The notes beneath the pieces were generated by a model that saw only the letters and a list, made by a program, of their open reading frames with translations, did not search any database and had not been told where the DNA came from. Shown here in pieces: positions 1 to 8,143 of a DNA stretch of 64,000 nt; the first letter of the stretch is position 1; each line of letters opens with the position of its first letter. Origin of the DNA: Paenibacillus senegalimassiliensis (lineage in GTDB: Bacteria; Bacillota; Bacilli; Paenibacillales; Paenibacillaceae); the NCBI RefSeq assembly GCF_001486585.1, contig NZ_LN909045.1, positions 853,175-917,174 on the forward strand, read 5' to 3'. A program made the position numbers and the translations under genes.

Positions 1-1242
1 AGCGGAGACAAGAAGGTCGTTAAAATTCTTCACTGGAAGCAAGAGAACATCAATAAAGCGATGGAAGAAATTAACGCAGACTTCGAGAAGAAATATCCCG
101 AATATAAAGTGGACTATACGACTACCGGTCCGGATGATGAATACAAGCAGGCTCAGAGAGCAAGAATCACGGCCAATGATGTAGACATTCTGGCGGATCT
201 GTCGGGGATGCGTTTGTCTCCGCAAGATTGGACGCCGGGTGCGAAGGTACCGGATTGGCAGCAATGGATCGATTCCGGTCTGATCGCTGATTTGTCCGGT
301 CAAGATTTCCTTAAGAATTGGAATGCGAATGACATCGAGAAGGCCGGTACTTATAACGGTAAAGTGTATGCGGTTCCTACAGGTAAGGTCGCGATGTCTG
401 GCCTGTTCTACAATAAAGAAATTTTTGAGGAAAATGGACTTTCTGTGCCGACAACCTGGAGTGAACTCATTCAGCTTGGTGAGGATTTGAAGGCGAAGGG
501 TATTACGCCGATTGGCGTGGCCGGTAAAGATGTCTGGCCGCTGAAATTGCCAGTGTTCGCTTTGCAAGCCAAGATTTTGGGTGGCGGCGATCAGCAGAAG
601 TGGATCGAGGGCGTTTGGAAAGGCGAGACGGCCTACAATGACGCTGAGGCTGTAGAAGTATTGGATAAGATGAAAACGCTGCAAGACAACTATATGATTG
701 ATGGATTTATGGGTATCGACTACGCTTCGGCTCCAGCTATCTTTGCTACAGGCAAAGTAGCCATGCTGGCTGATGGCTCTTGGGATGCACCTACCATTGC
801 AACAGCAAATCCTGATTTGAAATTTGGCTACTTCCCGCTTCCAGCGACAGAAGACGCTGCGAAGAATGCTTCGTTCGTTGGTAAATACGACGTAACCTGG
901 TATGTGACTGAGAAAGGTCCAAACCAGGAGGGTGCACTTAAGTGGCTGGAATTCTTCTCTCAACCTGAGAACTATACGAAATTTGTAAAAGCAGCCGGAT
1001 TTATCCCGACTCAGGATAATATCTCCACGGACAGTGAATTCATTGATAAAGAGTTGACACCGTACCTAGGCGATTTCGAGCTGGCTTATGAAATTATGAT
1101 GATTAATCGTGAGAATGTTGGGGAGCATCTTGCTGCCGAAGGCGTGCACACCGAATATCTCGCTCCAGGCGGGGAGTTCAAGTCCGCGAAAGAACTGGCT
1201 GATGTTCAACAAAAAGAATGGGAAGCTGCGGCTCCTAAATAA
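1..1242 (+). CDS. Sugar ABC transporter substrate-binding protein, 5' end missing
   Basis: The reading frame is open from base 1, so the gene begins outside the window; 413 residues are visible and the signal peptide and lipobox are missing. The sequence is typical of family 1 extracellular solute-binding proteins: an N-terminal lobe with a VKILHW start, the central motif TTWSELIQLGEDLKAKGITPIGV, read here as positions about 150-170, and a C-terminal W-L-E-F-F hinge segment. It should be anchored outside the membrane and deliver a sugar to the two permeases that follow. With the GH94 phosphorylase downstream, a disaccharide ligand is likely; the exact sugar is inferred. Confidence 0.9.
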   Translation, partial: SGDKKVVKILHWKQENINKAMEEINADFEKKYPEYKVDYTTTGPDDEYKQAQRARITANDVDILADLSGMRLSPQDWTPGAKVPDWQQWIDSGLIADLSGQDFLKNWNANDIEKAGTYNGKVYAVPTGKVAMSGLFYNKEIFEENGLSVPTTWSELIQLGEDLKAKGITPIGVAGKDVWPLKLPVFALQAKILGGGDQQKWIEGVWKGETAYNDAEAVEVLDKMKTLQDNYMIDGFMGIDYASAPAIFATGKVAMLADGSWDAPTIATANPDLKFGYFPLPATEDAAKNASFVGKYDVTWYVTEKGPNQEGALKWLEFFSQPENYTKFVKAAGFIPTQDNISTDSEFIDKELTPYLGDFELAYEIMMINRENVGEHLAAEGVHTEYLAPGGEFKSAKELADVQQKEWEAAAPK

Positions 1243-1269
1243 GTAAAGAAACATTCAGGCCATACTGTT

Positions 1270-1298
1270 ATCGGGGTCCGGTACTCACGGGCCCCGAT
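1270..1298 (+). promoter_or_regulatory. Intercistronic hairpin between binding protein and permease
   Basis: An 11-bp stem (ATCGGGGTCCG with CGGGCCCCGAT, one G-T wobble) around a 7-base loop. There is no proper T-tract, so it is less likely to be a full terminator than an attenuating or mRNA-stabilising hairpin. Such hairpins often raise the level of binding protein over permease. Confidence 0.55.
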
Positions 1299-1331
1299 CA
1301 TTTATTGATTTGGATCAGCGAGGTGAGAGAC

Positions 1332-2225
1332 ATGTATCCATTTGGAAAAGGCTTTGCCCGTTATTTACCTTTTCTTCTATTACTTATTCCCGTAGCATTG
1401 TACGTCATCTTTTATTTTGGCCCGTCCATGCTGACGGTTATTTATTCTTTCACGGACGTCAAGAACGTACCGGGGAGCCCGGTTCATTTTGTAGGTCTGG
1501 ACAATTATTATGATTTATTCTTCTCTGGAAATTCGGGAGAGCGGTGGCGCTCCATTGCCAATACATTGATCTTTATGCTTGTCGTAACGATCGTACAGAA
1601 CGGCGTGGCTTTATTCGTCGCTGTACTGATTAACCAAAGGCTGCGGGGAGATTATTTCTACCGGGCGGTGTTCTTTCTTCCAGTAGTGCTGGGTGTCGCT
1701 GTTGTTGCCCTGATTTGGGGCATGATGTTCGATCCGCTGAGCGGTCCGGTGAACATGCTGTACGGCTGGTTGTTTGGCTATAAGGATATGTTCTTCTCCA
1801 GCTTCACTCATGCGTTTGGCTATATTATTTTCGTACAAATCTGGATGTATATGGGCTACTCCATGCTGATCTTTCTGGCTGGTCTGCAGACGGTGCCCAA
1901 GGATTTGTATGAAGCAGGCTACATTGACGGGACGAGTAAGTGGCAGTCCTTTCGCCATATTACCTTCCCGCTAATTTCGCCTTCTTTTACCGTCAATATG
2001 CTGCTGTCTATTATCGGGGCTATGTCGACGTTCGATATTATTCTGGCAACAACGGATGGTCGTTTTAACACCAGAACCATGGCCTACGACGTATACAAGG
2101 AAACCTTCCGCGGCAGCTTGGAGATGGGTCTTCCTTCCGCCTTGTCGGTCATACAGTTCTTGATGATCCTTGCATTCGTTGTCTTTGCGGTTAAGCAAAT
2201 GCGTAAGAGAGAGGTGGAATATTAA
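1332..2225 (+). CDS. Sugar ABC transporter permease, MalF/UgpA type
   Basis: A 297-aa inner-membrane protein with about six hydrophobic segments and the EAA loop EAGYIDGTSKWQSFRHITFP near residues 195-215, the contact site for the ATPase. The start is ATG 1332 behind GAGGTGAG; the TTG at 1305 has no ribosome site. It lies after the binding protein and one base before the second permease, so it is part of one operon. No ATPase gene is present, which fits carbohydrate importers that share one MsmX-type ATPase. Confidence 0.9.
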   Translation: MYPFGKGFARYLPFLLLLIPVALYVIFYFGPSMLTVIYSFTDVKNVPGSPVHFVGLDNYYDLFFSGNSGERWRSIANTLIFMLVVTIVQNGVALFVAVLINQRLRGDYFYRAVFFLPVVLGVAVVALIWGMMFDPLSGPVNMLYGWLFGYKDMFFSSFTHAFGYIIFVQIWMYMGYSMLIFLAGLQTVPKDLYEAGYIDGTSKWQSFRHITFPLISPSFTVNMLLSIIGAMSTFDIILATTDGRFNTRTMAYDVYKETFRGSLEMGLPSALSVIQFLMILAFVVFAVKQMRKREVEY

Positions 2226-2226
2226 T

Positions 2227-3063
2227 ATGAAAAACTCCAAATCCTTTCTTATTTTATCTTACGCCGTCATTGCCGTTTTATTGGTTCTGTATGTCGCGCC
2301 GCTTATTCTGGTGCTTAATGTCTCGCTCAAGTCCTATCCGGAGTATTTGATCAATCCGATCGGGCTCGTCAAAGAGGTGCAATGGAGCAACTATATCAGC
2401 GCTTGGACGGAAGGGAACTTCACGAACTATTTTCTGAACAGTGTGATTTATACCGGGGTTGCAACTGTACTTACCATTATCGTGTCCGTGCTGGGGGCGT
2501 TCCCGGTGGCGCGAGGGTATGTCAAATGGAGTGGCTTCATCTATTTGTTCTTCTTGCTATCCCAATTCCTCCCCAATCCGATGGTTGCGCAGTATAAGCT
2601 GATGCTGACGTTCAAGGAAAGTATGGACTTCTTCGGTTACGATACCAAGCTTGGTTATATCATTCTGAAAACAAGTGGTACTGGTGTGGTATTCATGATG
2701 TTCGTGGGTTACATCAAATCGATTAGCCGTGATCTGGATGAAGCTGCCGGAATGGACGGGTCGGGATATCTGCGGTATCTGTTCCAAATTATCCTCCCGT
2801 TAATGAAGCCGGTCATTGCGACCGGAGTTATTCTGACGGCGATCGGGATCTGGAATGATTTTGTTGGACCTATCATGTATTTGCCAAGCAAAGCCAATTA
2901 TCCAATCACTTTCGGATTAAAGGAGTTCAAAGGGCAGTATGGCAATAACTGGCCGCTATTGGCCTGCGGAATTACCATTGTCGCTACGCCGCTGATCGTT
3001 CTGTACACCTTCATTCAGAAATATCTGGTGGACGGAGCATTAGCCGGAGCTGTCAAATCCTGA
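2227..3063 (+). CDS. Sugar ABC transporter permease, MalG type
   Basis: A 278-aa membrane protein and the second half of the importer channel. The N-terminal helix at about 8-30 is followed by five further hydrophobic stretches and the EAA loop EAAGMDGSGYLRYLFQIILP. It ends in VDGALAGAVKS, a tail common in MalG-type permeases. ATG 2227 begins one base after the previous stop, with the SD (GAGAGGTGG) inside the upstream gene, so translation is probably coupled. A longer frame from 2170 only overlaps the first permease. Confidence 0.9.
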   Translation: MKNSKSFLILSYAVIAVLLVLYVAPLILVLNVSLKSYPEYLINPIGLVKEVQWSNYISAWTEGNFTNYFLNSVIYTGVATVLTIIVSVLGAFPVARGYVKWSGFIYLFFLLSQFLPNPMVAQYKLMLTFKESMDFFGYDTKLGYIILKTSGTGVVFMMFVGYIKSISRDLDEAAGMDGSGYLRYLFQIILPLMKPVIATGVILTAIGIWNDFVGPIMYLPSKANYPITFGLKEFKGQYGNNWPLLACGITIVATPLIVLYTFIQKYLVDGALAGAVKS

Positions 3064-3092
3064 TTGAATTTAATTAAGAGTGAGAGGGAGAA

Positions 3093-5825
3093 ATGATTAT
3101 GAAGCACCAGGGCTGGAAGTTTGAGGGGAAGGAAGGGGAATTCAGGCTGGAGCAGCCCGAGCTTACCAGCTATCTTTACTTCCCATTAGTGAATGAAGCG
3201 GGGATGATGTCGGCTGTTGCTCCTAATCTGCATGGTGAGATTACAACCGGACATAATACGTTTTTGCTGGAGCCTATCTCGGTGGAAGACTTGCACAACT
3301 CCAAAGCGGCCCGGAATTTTTGGGTGTATGCCGAAGGCTTTGGTCCTTGGTCTGTGGGTGGCAACTCCGCAAAGCAAAATGCAGATGTATTCTCAGAGGA
3401 TAAGGACCGGACTGAACTGAAAGCCGGGTTCTTATGGCATAGTGTGACGCGGGAGAACGCGAAGCTTGGCATTAAGGCAGAGACAGTCAATTTCATTCCG
3501 GTTACGGATGATAAGGTCGAATTGATGAAGGTGCAGTTGACCAACTCAGGAGCTACTGCCTTGAGGCTGACACCAACGGCAGCGATTCCACTCTATGGTC
3601 GTTCGGCGGATGATCTGCGTGATCATCGGCATGTTACCTCCTTGTTGCATCGGATTTATACCTCGGCTCATGGCATTGAGGTGCAGCCGGCATTATCCTT
3701 TGACGAGCGTGGACACCGGGTGAATAAGGTAACCTACGGCGTGCTAGGGGCGGAAGCGGGCGGCGCAGCGCCAATCGGTTATTTCCCCATTGTCGAGAAT
3801 TTCATAGGGGAAGGCGGGGCGCTGGATTGGCCGGAGTCCGTTGTGTCCAACCTGCCCCCAAATGTTGCTTCTGATGTTGCTTTGGAGGGATACGAGGCAG
3901 TTGGAGCTTTGCGCTTTGCTGATGTAGAGTTACAGCCGGGCGAAACGGCCTCGTACATTATAGCCATGATGATTGCCGATGACCGGATTGATCAAGAACA
4001 GGCTGTAGCCCAATATTTGACGGAACAACGCTTTGATGAACTGCTGGAGCAGAATCGTAGCTATTGGCGTGAGAAGCTGGATGTAGTCTCGTTCCATTCC
4101 GGGGATATGGAGCAAGATTTATGGATGAAATGGGTTACCTTACAGCCGGTATTGCGTCGGTTGTATGGCAACTCCTTCTTACCGTACCATGATTACGGCC
4201 GCGGAGGCCGTGGATGGCGCGATCTGTGGCAGGATTGTCTGGCCTTGATGGTGATGGAGCCGGACGAGGTGGGCTTCCTGCTGCACAACAATTATGCCGG
4301 TGTTCGCATTGACGGCACCAATGCGACGATCATCGGCAGTAAGCCAGGTGAATTTATCGCGGATCGGAACAATATTCCCCGTGTCTGGATGGACCACGGA
4401 GCGTGGCCGCTACTGACAACCCTGCTGTACATCCATCAGAGTGGGGATACCGGATTTCTGCTACAGCCTCAGACCTATTTCCGTGATGTGTTCGTGAAGC
4501 GCAGCCGGGAACGGGATGAAAGCTGGTCGTCAGAGCAAGGCAACAAGCTGCTTGCGGCTAACGGGGAAGTGTATGAAGGGACAATCCTGGAGCATATATT
4601 GCTACAAAATGTGGTGCCATTCTTTAATGTCGGGGAGAACGGAAACATCAAGCTGGAAGGTGCCGATTGGAACGATGGCCTCGATTTGGCTCCCGTTAAG
4701 GGAGAGAGCGTAGCCTTTACAGCATTTTACGCCAGCAACCTGGCGGACTTGGCCAAACTCTTGATGCATTTGCAGCAGGCAACCGGAATTGGGGAGATTG
4801 AGGTTGCCGAGGAAATGGGGATCTTGCTGGATAGTCTGAATGAGCCGGTATCCTATGATAGTATTCAGGCCAAGCAAGCACGGCTGGACCGTTATTATGA
4901 TTCTGTGACTCCATTGGTAAGTGGGCGCAAGCTGAAGCTGCAGGTTGCTAAGGTCGCTGAGGATTTGGAGCGGAAGGCGAACTGGATGGTCAACCACTTA
5001 CGTACACAGGAATGGGTTCGTAGCGAGGCTGGGCTTGAGTGGTTCAACGGTTACTACAATAACGATGGCGAGCGGGTTGAAGGGGATCACCCGCAAGGCG
5101 TACGAATGACGTTAACCGGACAGGTATTTCCGATTATGGGCCAGGTAGCAACCGACGAGCAGGTGGGGCACATCACGGCGGCGGTAGACCATTATCTCAA
5201 GGACGAGCGGATTGGTTATCGACTGAATTCCCGCTTTGGAGAAATTCAGCAGAATTTGGGCCGCGCCTTCGGCTTTGCCTTTGGACATAAGGAGAACGGT
5301 GCCATGTTCAGCCATATGACCGTGATGTATGCCAATGCCTTGTACAAACGGGGATTCGTCAAGGCTGGCAAGGAAGTGCTGGATTCCGTGTACCGTCTGT
5401 CTACGGACTTCGCTAATAGCCGGATGTACCCAGGGGTTCCGGAATATATTAACGAACGGGGCCGGGGCATGTATACTTATTTAACGGGGTCAGCGAGTTG
5501 GCTGCTGCTTACGCTGCTTACGGAAGTCTACGGAGTCAAGGGTCATTACGGCGATTTGTACATTGAGCCCAAGCTGGCAAGAGAACAATTTGATGCTAAC
5601 GGAGAGGCCTCCGTAGTGACGAGCTTTGCCGGACGCAAGCTTCATATCGTATTCCGCAATCCCCAGGGGAAGGATTACGGAGATTACGAGCTCAAGGGAG
5701 TTGCCCTGGGCGATGCGCCATTGTCCTATAAACCTCAGGGACAAGGCTGTGTGATTCCGCGCAGCGAGCTTGCTGCATTGGCAGACGAAGCTGTTCACCG
5801 TATAGAAATCACGCTTGGCGTGTAG
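3093..5825 (+). CDS. GH94 glycoside phosphorylase, probably laminaribiose phosphorylase-like
   Basis: A 910-aa cytoplasmic protein without signal peptide. It has the GH94 layout: an N-terminal beta-sandwich (about 1-300), a linker, and an (alpha/alpha)6 barrel from about 350. The barrel carries the motif DWNDGLD at D525-D531, which holds the catalytic acid of this family, and GRGGRGWRDLWQD near 370. GH94 enzymes split beta-glucosides with phosphate to give a sugar 1-phosphate. The length fits the Paenibacillus laminaribiose phosphorylase (about 910 aa as I recall it) better than cellobiose phosphorylase (about 800). It is cotranscribed with an importer, which suggests intracellular phosphorolysis of the imported disaccharide. 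The family is clear; the substrate is inferred. ATG 3093 or ATG 3099 may be the start. Confidence 0.75.
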   Translation: MIMKHQGWKFEGKEGEFRLEQPELTSYLYFPLVNEAGMMSAVAPNLHGEITTGHNTFLLEPISVEDLHNSKAARNFWVYAEGFGPWSVGGNSAKQNADVFSEDKDRTELKAGFLWHSVTRENAKLGIKAETVNFIPVTDDKVELMKVQLTNSGATALRLTPTAAIPLYGRSADDLRDHRHVTSLLHRIYTSAHGIEVQPALSFDERGHRVNKVTYGVLGAEAGGAAPIGYFPIVENFIGEGGALDWPESVVSNLPPNVASDVALEGYEAVGALRFADVELQPGETASYIIAMMIADDRIDQEQAVAQYLTEQRFDELLEQNRSYWREKLDVVSFHSGDMEQDLWMKWVTLQPVLRRLYGNSFLPYHDYGRGGRGWRDLWQDCLALMVMEPDEVGFLLHNNYAGVRIDGTNATIIGSKPGEFIADRNNIPRVWMDHGAWPLLTTLLYIHQSGDTGFLLQPQTYFRDVFVKRSRERDESWSSEQGNKLLAANGEVYEGTILEHILLQNVVPFFNVGENGNIKLEGADWNDGLDLAPVKGESVAFTAFYASNLADLAKLLMHLQQATGIGEIEVAEEMGILLDSLNEPVSYDSIQAKQARLDRYYDSVTPLVSGRKLKLQVAKVAEDLERKANWMVNHLRTQEWVRSEAGLEWFNGYYNNDGERVEGDHPQGVRMTLTGQVFPIMGQVATDEQVGHITAAVDHYLKDERIGYRLNSRFGEIQQNLGRAFGFAFGHKENGAMFSHMTVMYANALYKRGFVKAGKEVLDSVYRLSTDFANSRMYPGVPEYINERGRGMYTYLTGSASWLLLTLLTEVYGVKGHYGDLYIEPKLAREQFDANGEASVVTSFAGRKLHIVFRNPQGKDYGDYELKGVALGDAPLSYKPQGQGCVIPRSELAALADEAVHRIEITLGV

Positions 5826-5847
5826 GAATAACAAGGTGGTAAGATAG

Positions 5848-6738
5848 ATGGCTTATTTGCTAAAGAATGATGTATTAACGGTTGAGATTGCAGGCTTGGG
5901 TGAGTCCTATTCGGGAGTCCGCTTTGATGGATCGGGTATTATTACCGGGGTTACGCTGGCTGAAGGGGGACACCACTTCTGCGTGAAGGAGAGCTTGACC
6001 CCTGAAGGGGGAACGGGCGGCATTGGCTTATGCAGTGAATTCGGAATTCGAAAGGCGATCGGGTACGAAGAAGCCAAGGCTGGGGAAGCCTTTCCGAAGC
6101 TTGGGGTAGGACTTCTTACGCGCCCCGACGACACAGGTTACTTGTTTTACAGAGATTACGCCTGTCAGCGCTTTACTACCCGAGTTGAACAGCATGGGCC
6201 AGAGCGGATCAGCTTTATTACCTTGCCGCTTGAGTACCAGGGGTATGCTGCCTATATGGAGAAGCATATTGAAATTAGCGAGGGCCGACTTACCGTGGAA
6301 TACGTGGTAGAGAATACGGGAACGAAGCCGCTTGATACCGACGAATACTCACATAATTTTCTTGGTATAGACGGTCATAAGGTCGGTCCGGAATATGTGC
6401 TGCGGTTCCCTGAGCCCATTCAGCCATGGAGCGATGATCCGGCAACACTGAAAGGCGTGCGTTTTACAGGAAATGAAGTGTCCTGGGATCGTGAGCCGAC
6501 GGAGGACTTCTATTTCTGTCTACAGCCACAGGATGGGCATGAACAGTCCTGGCTGTGGGAGCTTTCCCATCGGCCAAGTGGAGCTACGGTACGTGAACTG
6601 AGCAAGCTTCCGTTATCCGAGGCGGCGGTCTGGGGACATGGTCATGTGGTGGCTCCGGAGATGTTCGTTGAGGTGAAGCTGGCTCCTGGAGAACGGCAAA
6701 GCTGGACGCGCATCTACGAGTTCATGAAGGTGGTTTGA
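5848..6738 (+). CDS. Aldose epimerase-fold (galactose mutarotase-like) protein
   Basis: A 296-aa cytoplasmic protein with the beta-sandwich pattern of the aldose 1-epimerase superfamily: repeated short beta strands, a GIGLCSEFGI loop near 55-65, and DEYSHNFLGIDG near 165-176 where this fold usually places catalytic His/Glu residues. It follows the GH94 gene by 22 bases behind AAGGTGG and precedes the operon terminator. A role in interconverting sugar anomers released by the phosphorylase is a reasonable inference, but specificity is not shown. Confidence 0.7.
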   Translation: MAYLLKNDVLTVEIAGLGESYSGVRFDGSGIITGVTLAEGGHHFCVKESLTPEGGTGGIGLCSEFGIRKAIGYEEAKAGEAFPKLGVGLLTRPDDTGYLFYRDYACQRFTTRVEQHGPERISFITLPLEYQGYAAYMEKHIEISEGRLTVEYVVENTGTKPLDTDEYSHNFLGIDGHKVGPEYVLRFPEPIQPWSDDPATLKGVRFTGNEVSWDREPTEDFYFCLQPQDGHEQSWLWELSHRPSGATVRELSKLPLSEAAVWGHGHVVAPEMFVEVKLAPGERQSWTRIYEFMKVV

Positions 6739-6747
6739 ATCGGAAGA

Positions 6748-6783
6748 ATGGCGATGCGAGGGAGCTCGTGTCGCCATTTTTTT
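6748..6783 (+). terminator. Rho-independent terminator of the GH94 sugar operon
   Basis: A 13-bp stem with two wobbles (ATGGCGATGCGAG with CTCGTGTCGCCAT) and a three-base loop, followed by seven T. Confidence 0.85.
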
Positions 6784-6827
6784 ATGATCATAGATTTATA
6801 AGTTGATGGCGAAGGGGTGATTCCCTC

Positions 6828-6856
6828 TTTACAATGGCATGAATTTAAAGTATATA
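6828..6856 (+). promoter_or_regulatory. SigA-type promoter of the iron-binding lipoprotein gene
   Basis: -35 TTTACA (6828-6833), a 17-base spacer, and -10 TATATA (6851-6856). The -10 lies inside the Fur palindrome, the usual layout for iron-dependent repression. Confidence 0.65.
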
Positions 6857-6885
6857 TGATAATGATAATCATTATCATATATACT
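6849..6885 (+). promoter_or_regulatory. Fur box, near-perfect 37-bp palindrome
   Basis: Bases 6858-6876 read GATAATGATAATCATTATC, the classical 19-bp Fur consensus. The symmetry continues outward, giving 18-base arms around a central A at 6867. It covers the -10 region and ends 25 bases before the start codon of the lipoprotein gene. Confidence 0.92.
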
Positions 6886-6910
6886 GATGCTGAATTGGAG
6901 GTTCATATTG

Positions 6911-7978
6911 ATGCAGGTTTTATTGAGAAGAAAAGTTTCAATTGGGGTTATATTGGTGTTATTGCTAGCGATTGTTGCCGGTTGCGGTTCGGTAGCATCT
7001 CCGGAAGACAGCTTGACAGGCCAGGAGAATGCAGGGAGCAACAGCGCAAGCTCCAGCGGTGAGGAAGGCGTGGCTGGTTCAACCAGCTATCCGCTTACGA
7101 TTGTTAATCATGCTCTGTCAGGCGAAGGAGGAACATGGACGGCGAAGGAGCAGCGCTTCGAGCAGTCGCCAGAGAAGGTGGTGGCCAATACCCAGCCCGC
7201 AGCGGAACTTCTTATCCGGCTTGGCTTGACGGAGAAAATGGTGGGTGTAGCGGCACTCTACGGTGAAGTGGCGCCTGATATCGCCGATGAATTTGCTACC
7301 ATTCCCGTCTTGTCCAAGGACTATGTCGGTAAGGAGTTGGTCTTGGGTGCCAACCCGGATCTTGTCTTGGGCCGCGGCGATTTGTTCGCTGATGCGGATT
7401 GGGGAGTAGGCACGGTTGATGCTTTAAATGAACTCAGCATTAAGACGTTTGTGCAGAATACCTCCGTTAAGGGAGCAGATTTGGAATCCTTATTCCAGGA
7501 TATCGAGCAAATCGGGCAAATCTTTGATATTCAGGAGCGGGCTACCCAGTATGCTGAGGATTTGCGGAAGCGGGTGGAAACGATAAAATCCATCACTCCC
7601 GCAGCCGAAAAGCCGGTTAGCTTCGCTTATATTTCCAGCAGCGAGAAGGGGGCTGTAGCTGTGTATAGCGGGGCTAACGATACCTTCCAGGCGGATGCCC
7701 TTCGTCTCTTAAACCTCGAAAATAGCTTTGGCGAGGCTGACGGGGAGGTTGGTGTGGAGCAGCTTATTTCCACCAATCCCGATATCCTGCTAATCTCCTA
7801 TTACAGCGGCGGTCCTGATACAGAGGAGATGGTAAATCACCTTTATGACAACCCTGCACTACAAAGCATGTCGGCTATTAAGGACAAGAAGATTTTTATT
7901 ATTGATTTCAACCAATTCTGGGGTTACGGAGATCAAATCTTCGATGGTGTGGAGAAGTTGGGCGGGCAACTCTACTAA
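6911..7978 (+). CDS. Iron/siderophore ABC transporter substrate-binding lipoprotein
   Basis: A 355-aa lipoprotein of the FecB/FhuD-like periplasmic binding family. A positively charged start and hydrophobic stretch lead to the lipobox AIVAGC with lipid-bound C25. The mature part has the family features: KVVANTQPAAELLIRLG at about 95-110, NPDLVLGRGD, a long backbone helix near 190-215, and a second lobe with NPDILLISYY. The start is ATG 6911 behind TTGGAGG. No permease or ATPase gene is next to it, so it must pair with an importer encoded elsewhere. The Fur box indicates expression under iron limitation. Confidence 0.88.
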   Translation: MQVLLRRKVSIGVILVLLLAIVAGCGSVASPEDSLTGQENAGSNSASSSGEEGVAGSTSYPLTIVNHALSGEGGTWTAKEQRFEQSPEKVVANTQPAAELLIRLGLTEKMVGVAALYGEVAPDIADEFATIPVLSKDYVGKELVLGANPDLVLGRGDLFADADWGVGTVDALNELSIKTFVQNTSVKGADLESLFQDIEQIGQIFDIQERATQYAEDLRKRVETIKSITPAAEKPVSFAYISSSEKGAVAVYSGANDTFQADALRLLNLENSFGEADGEVGVEQLISTNPDILLISYYSGGPDTEEMVNHLYDNPALQSMSAIKDKKIFIIDFNQFWGYGDQIFDGVEKLGGQLY

Positions 7979-8020
7979 ATCTACGTTAAACGTTACAGTT
8001 TCACTATGCTTACTATACGA

Positions 8021-8066
8021 AAATGCCGGGCAGCCATGTTATGGTTGTTGCGGCATTTCTTTTTTT
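8021..8066 (+). terminator. Rho-independent terminator of the iron lipoprotein gene
   Basis: Stem AAATGCCG/CGGCATTT with an inner CAGCCAT/ATGGTTG stem, followed by C and seven T. Confidence 0.85.
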
Positions 8067-8078
8067 CAAAATAAACAT

Positions 8079-8092
8079 TGCAAGCGATTTCA
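8079..8092 (+). promoter_or_regulatory. Possible cre (CcpA) site
   Basis: TGCAAGCGATTTCA matches 12 of 14 positions of the cre consensus TGWAARCGYTWNCW. It lies about 50 bases before the kinase gene. No clear promoter could be placed, so this is tentative. Confidence 0.35.
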
Positions 8093-8143
8093 AATGTCCG
8101 TAGACTTCAAGTGAACATAGATTCCAGATACGGGGGTCAGCGC

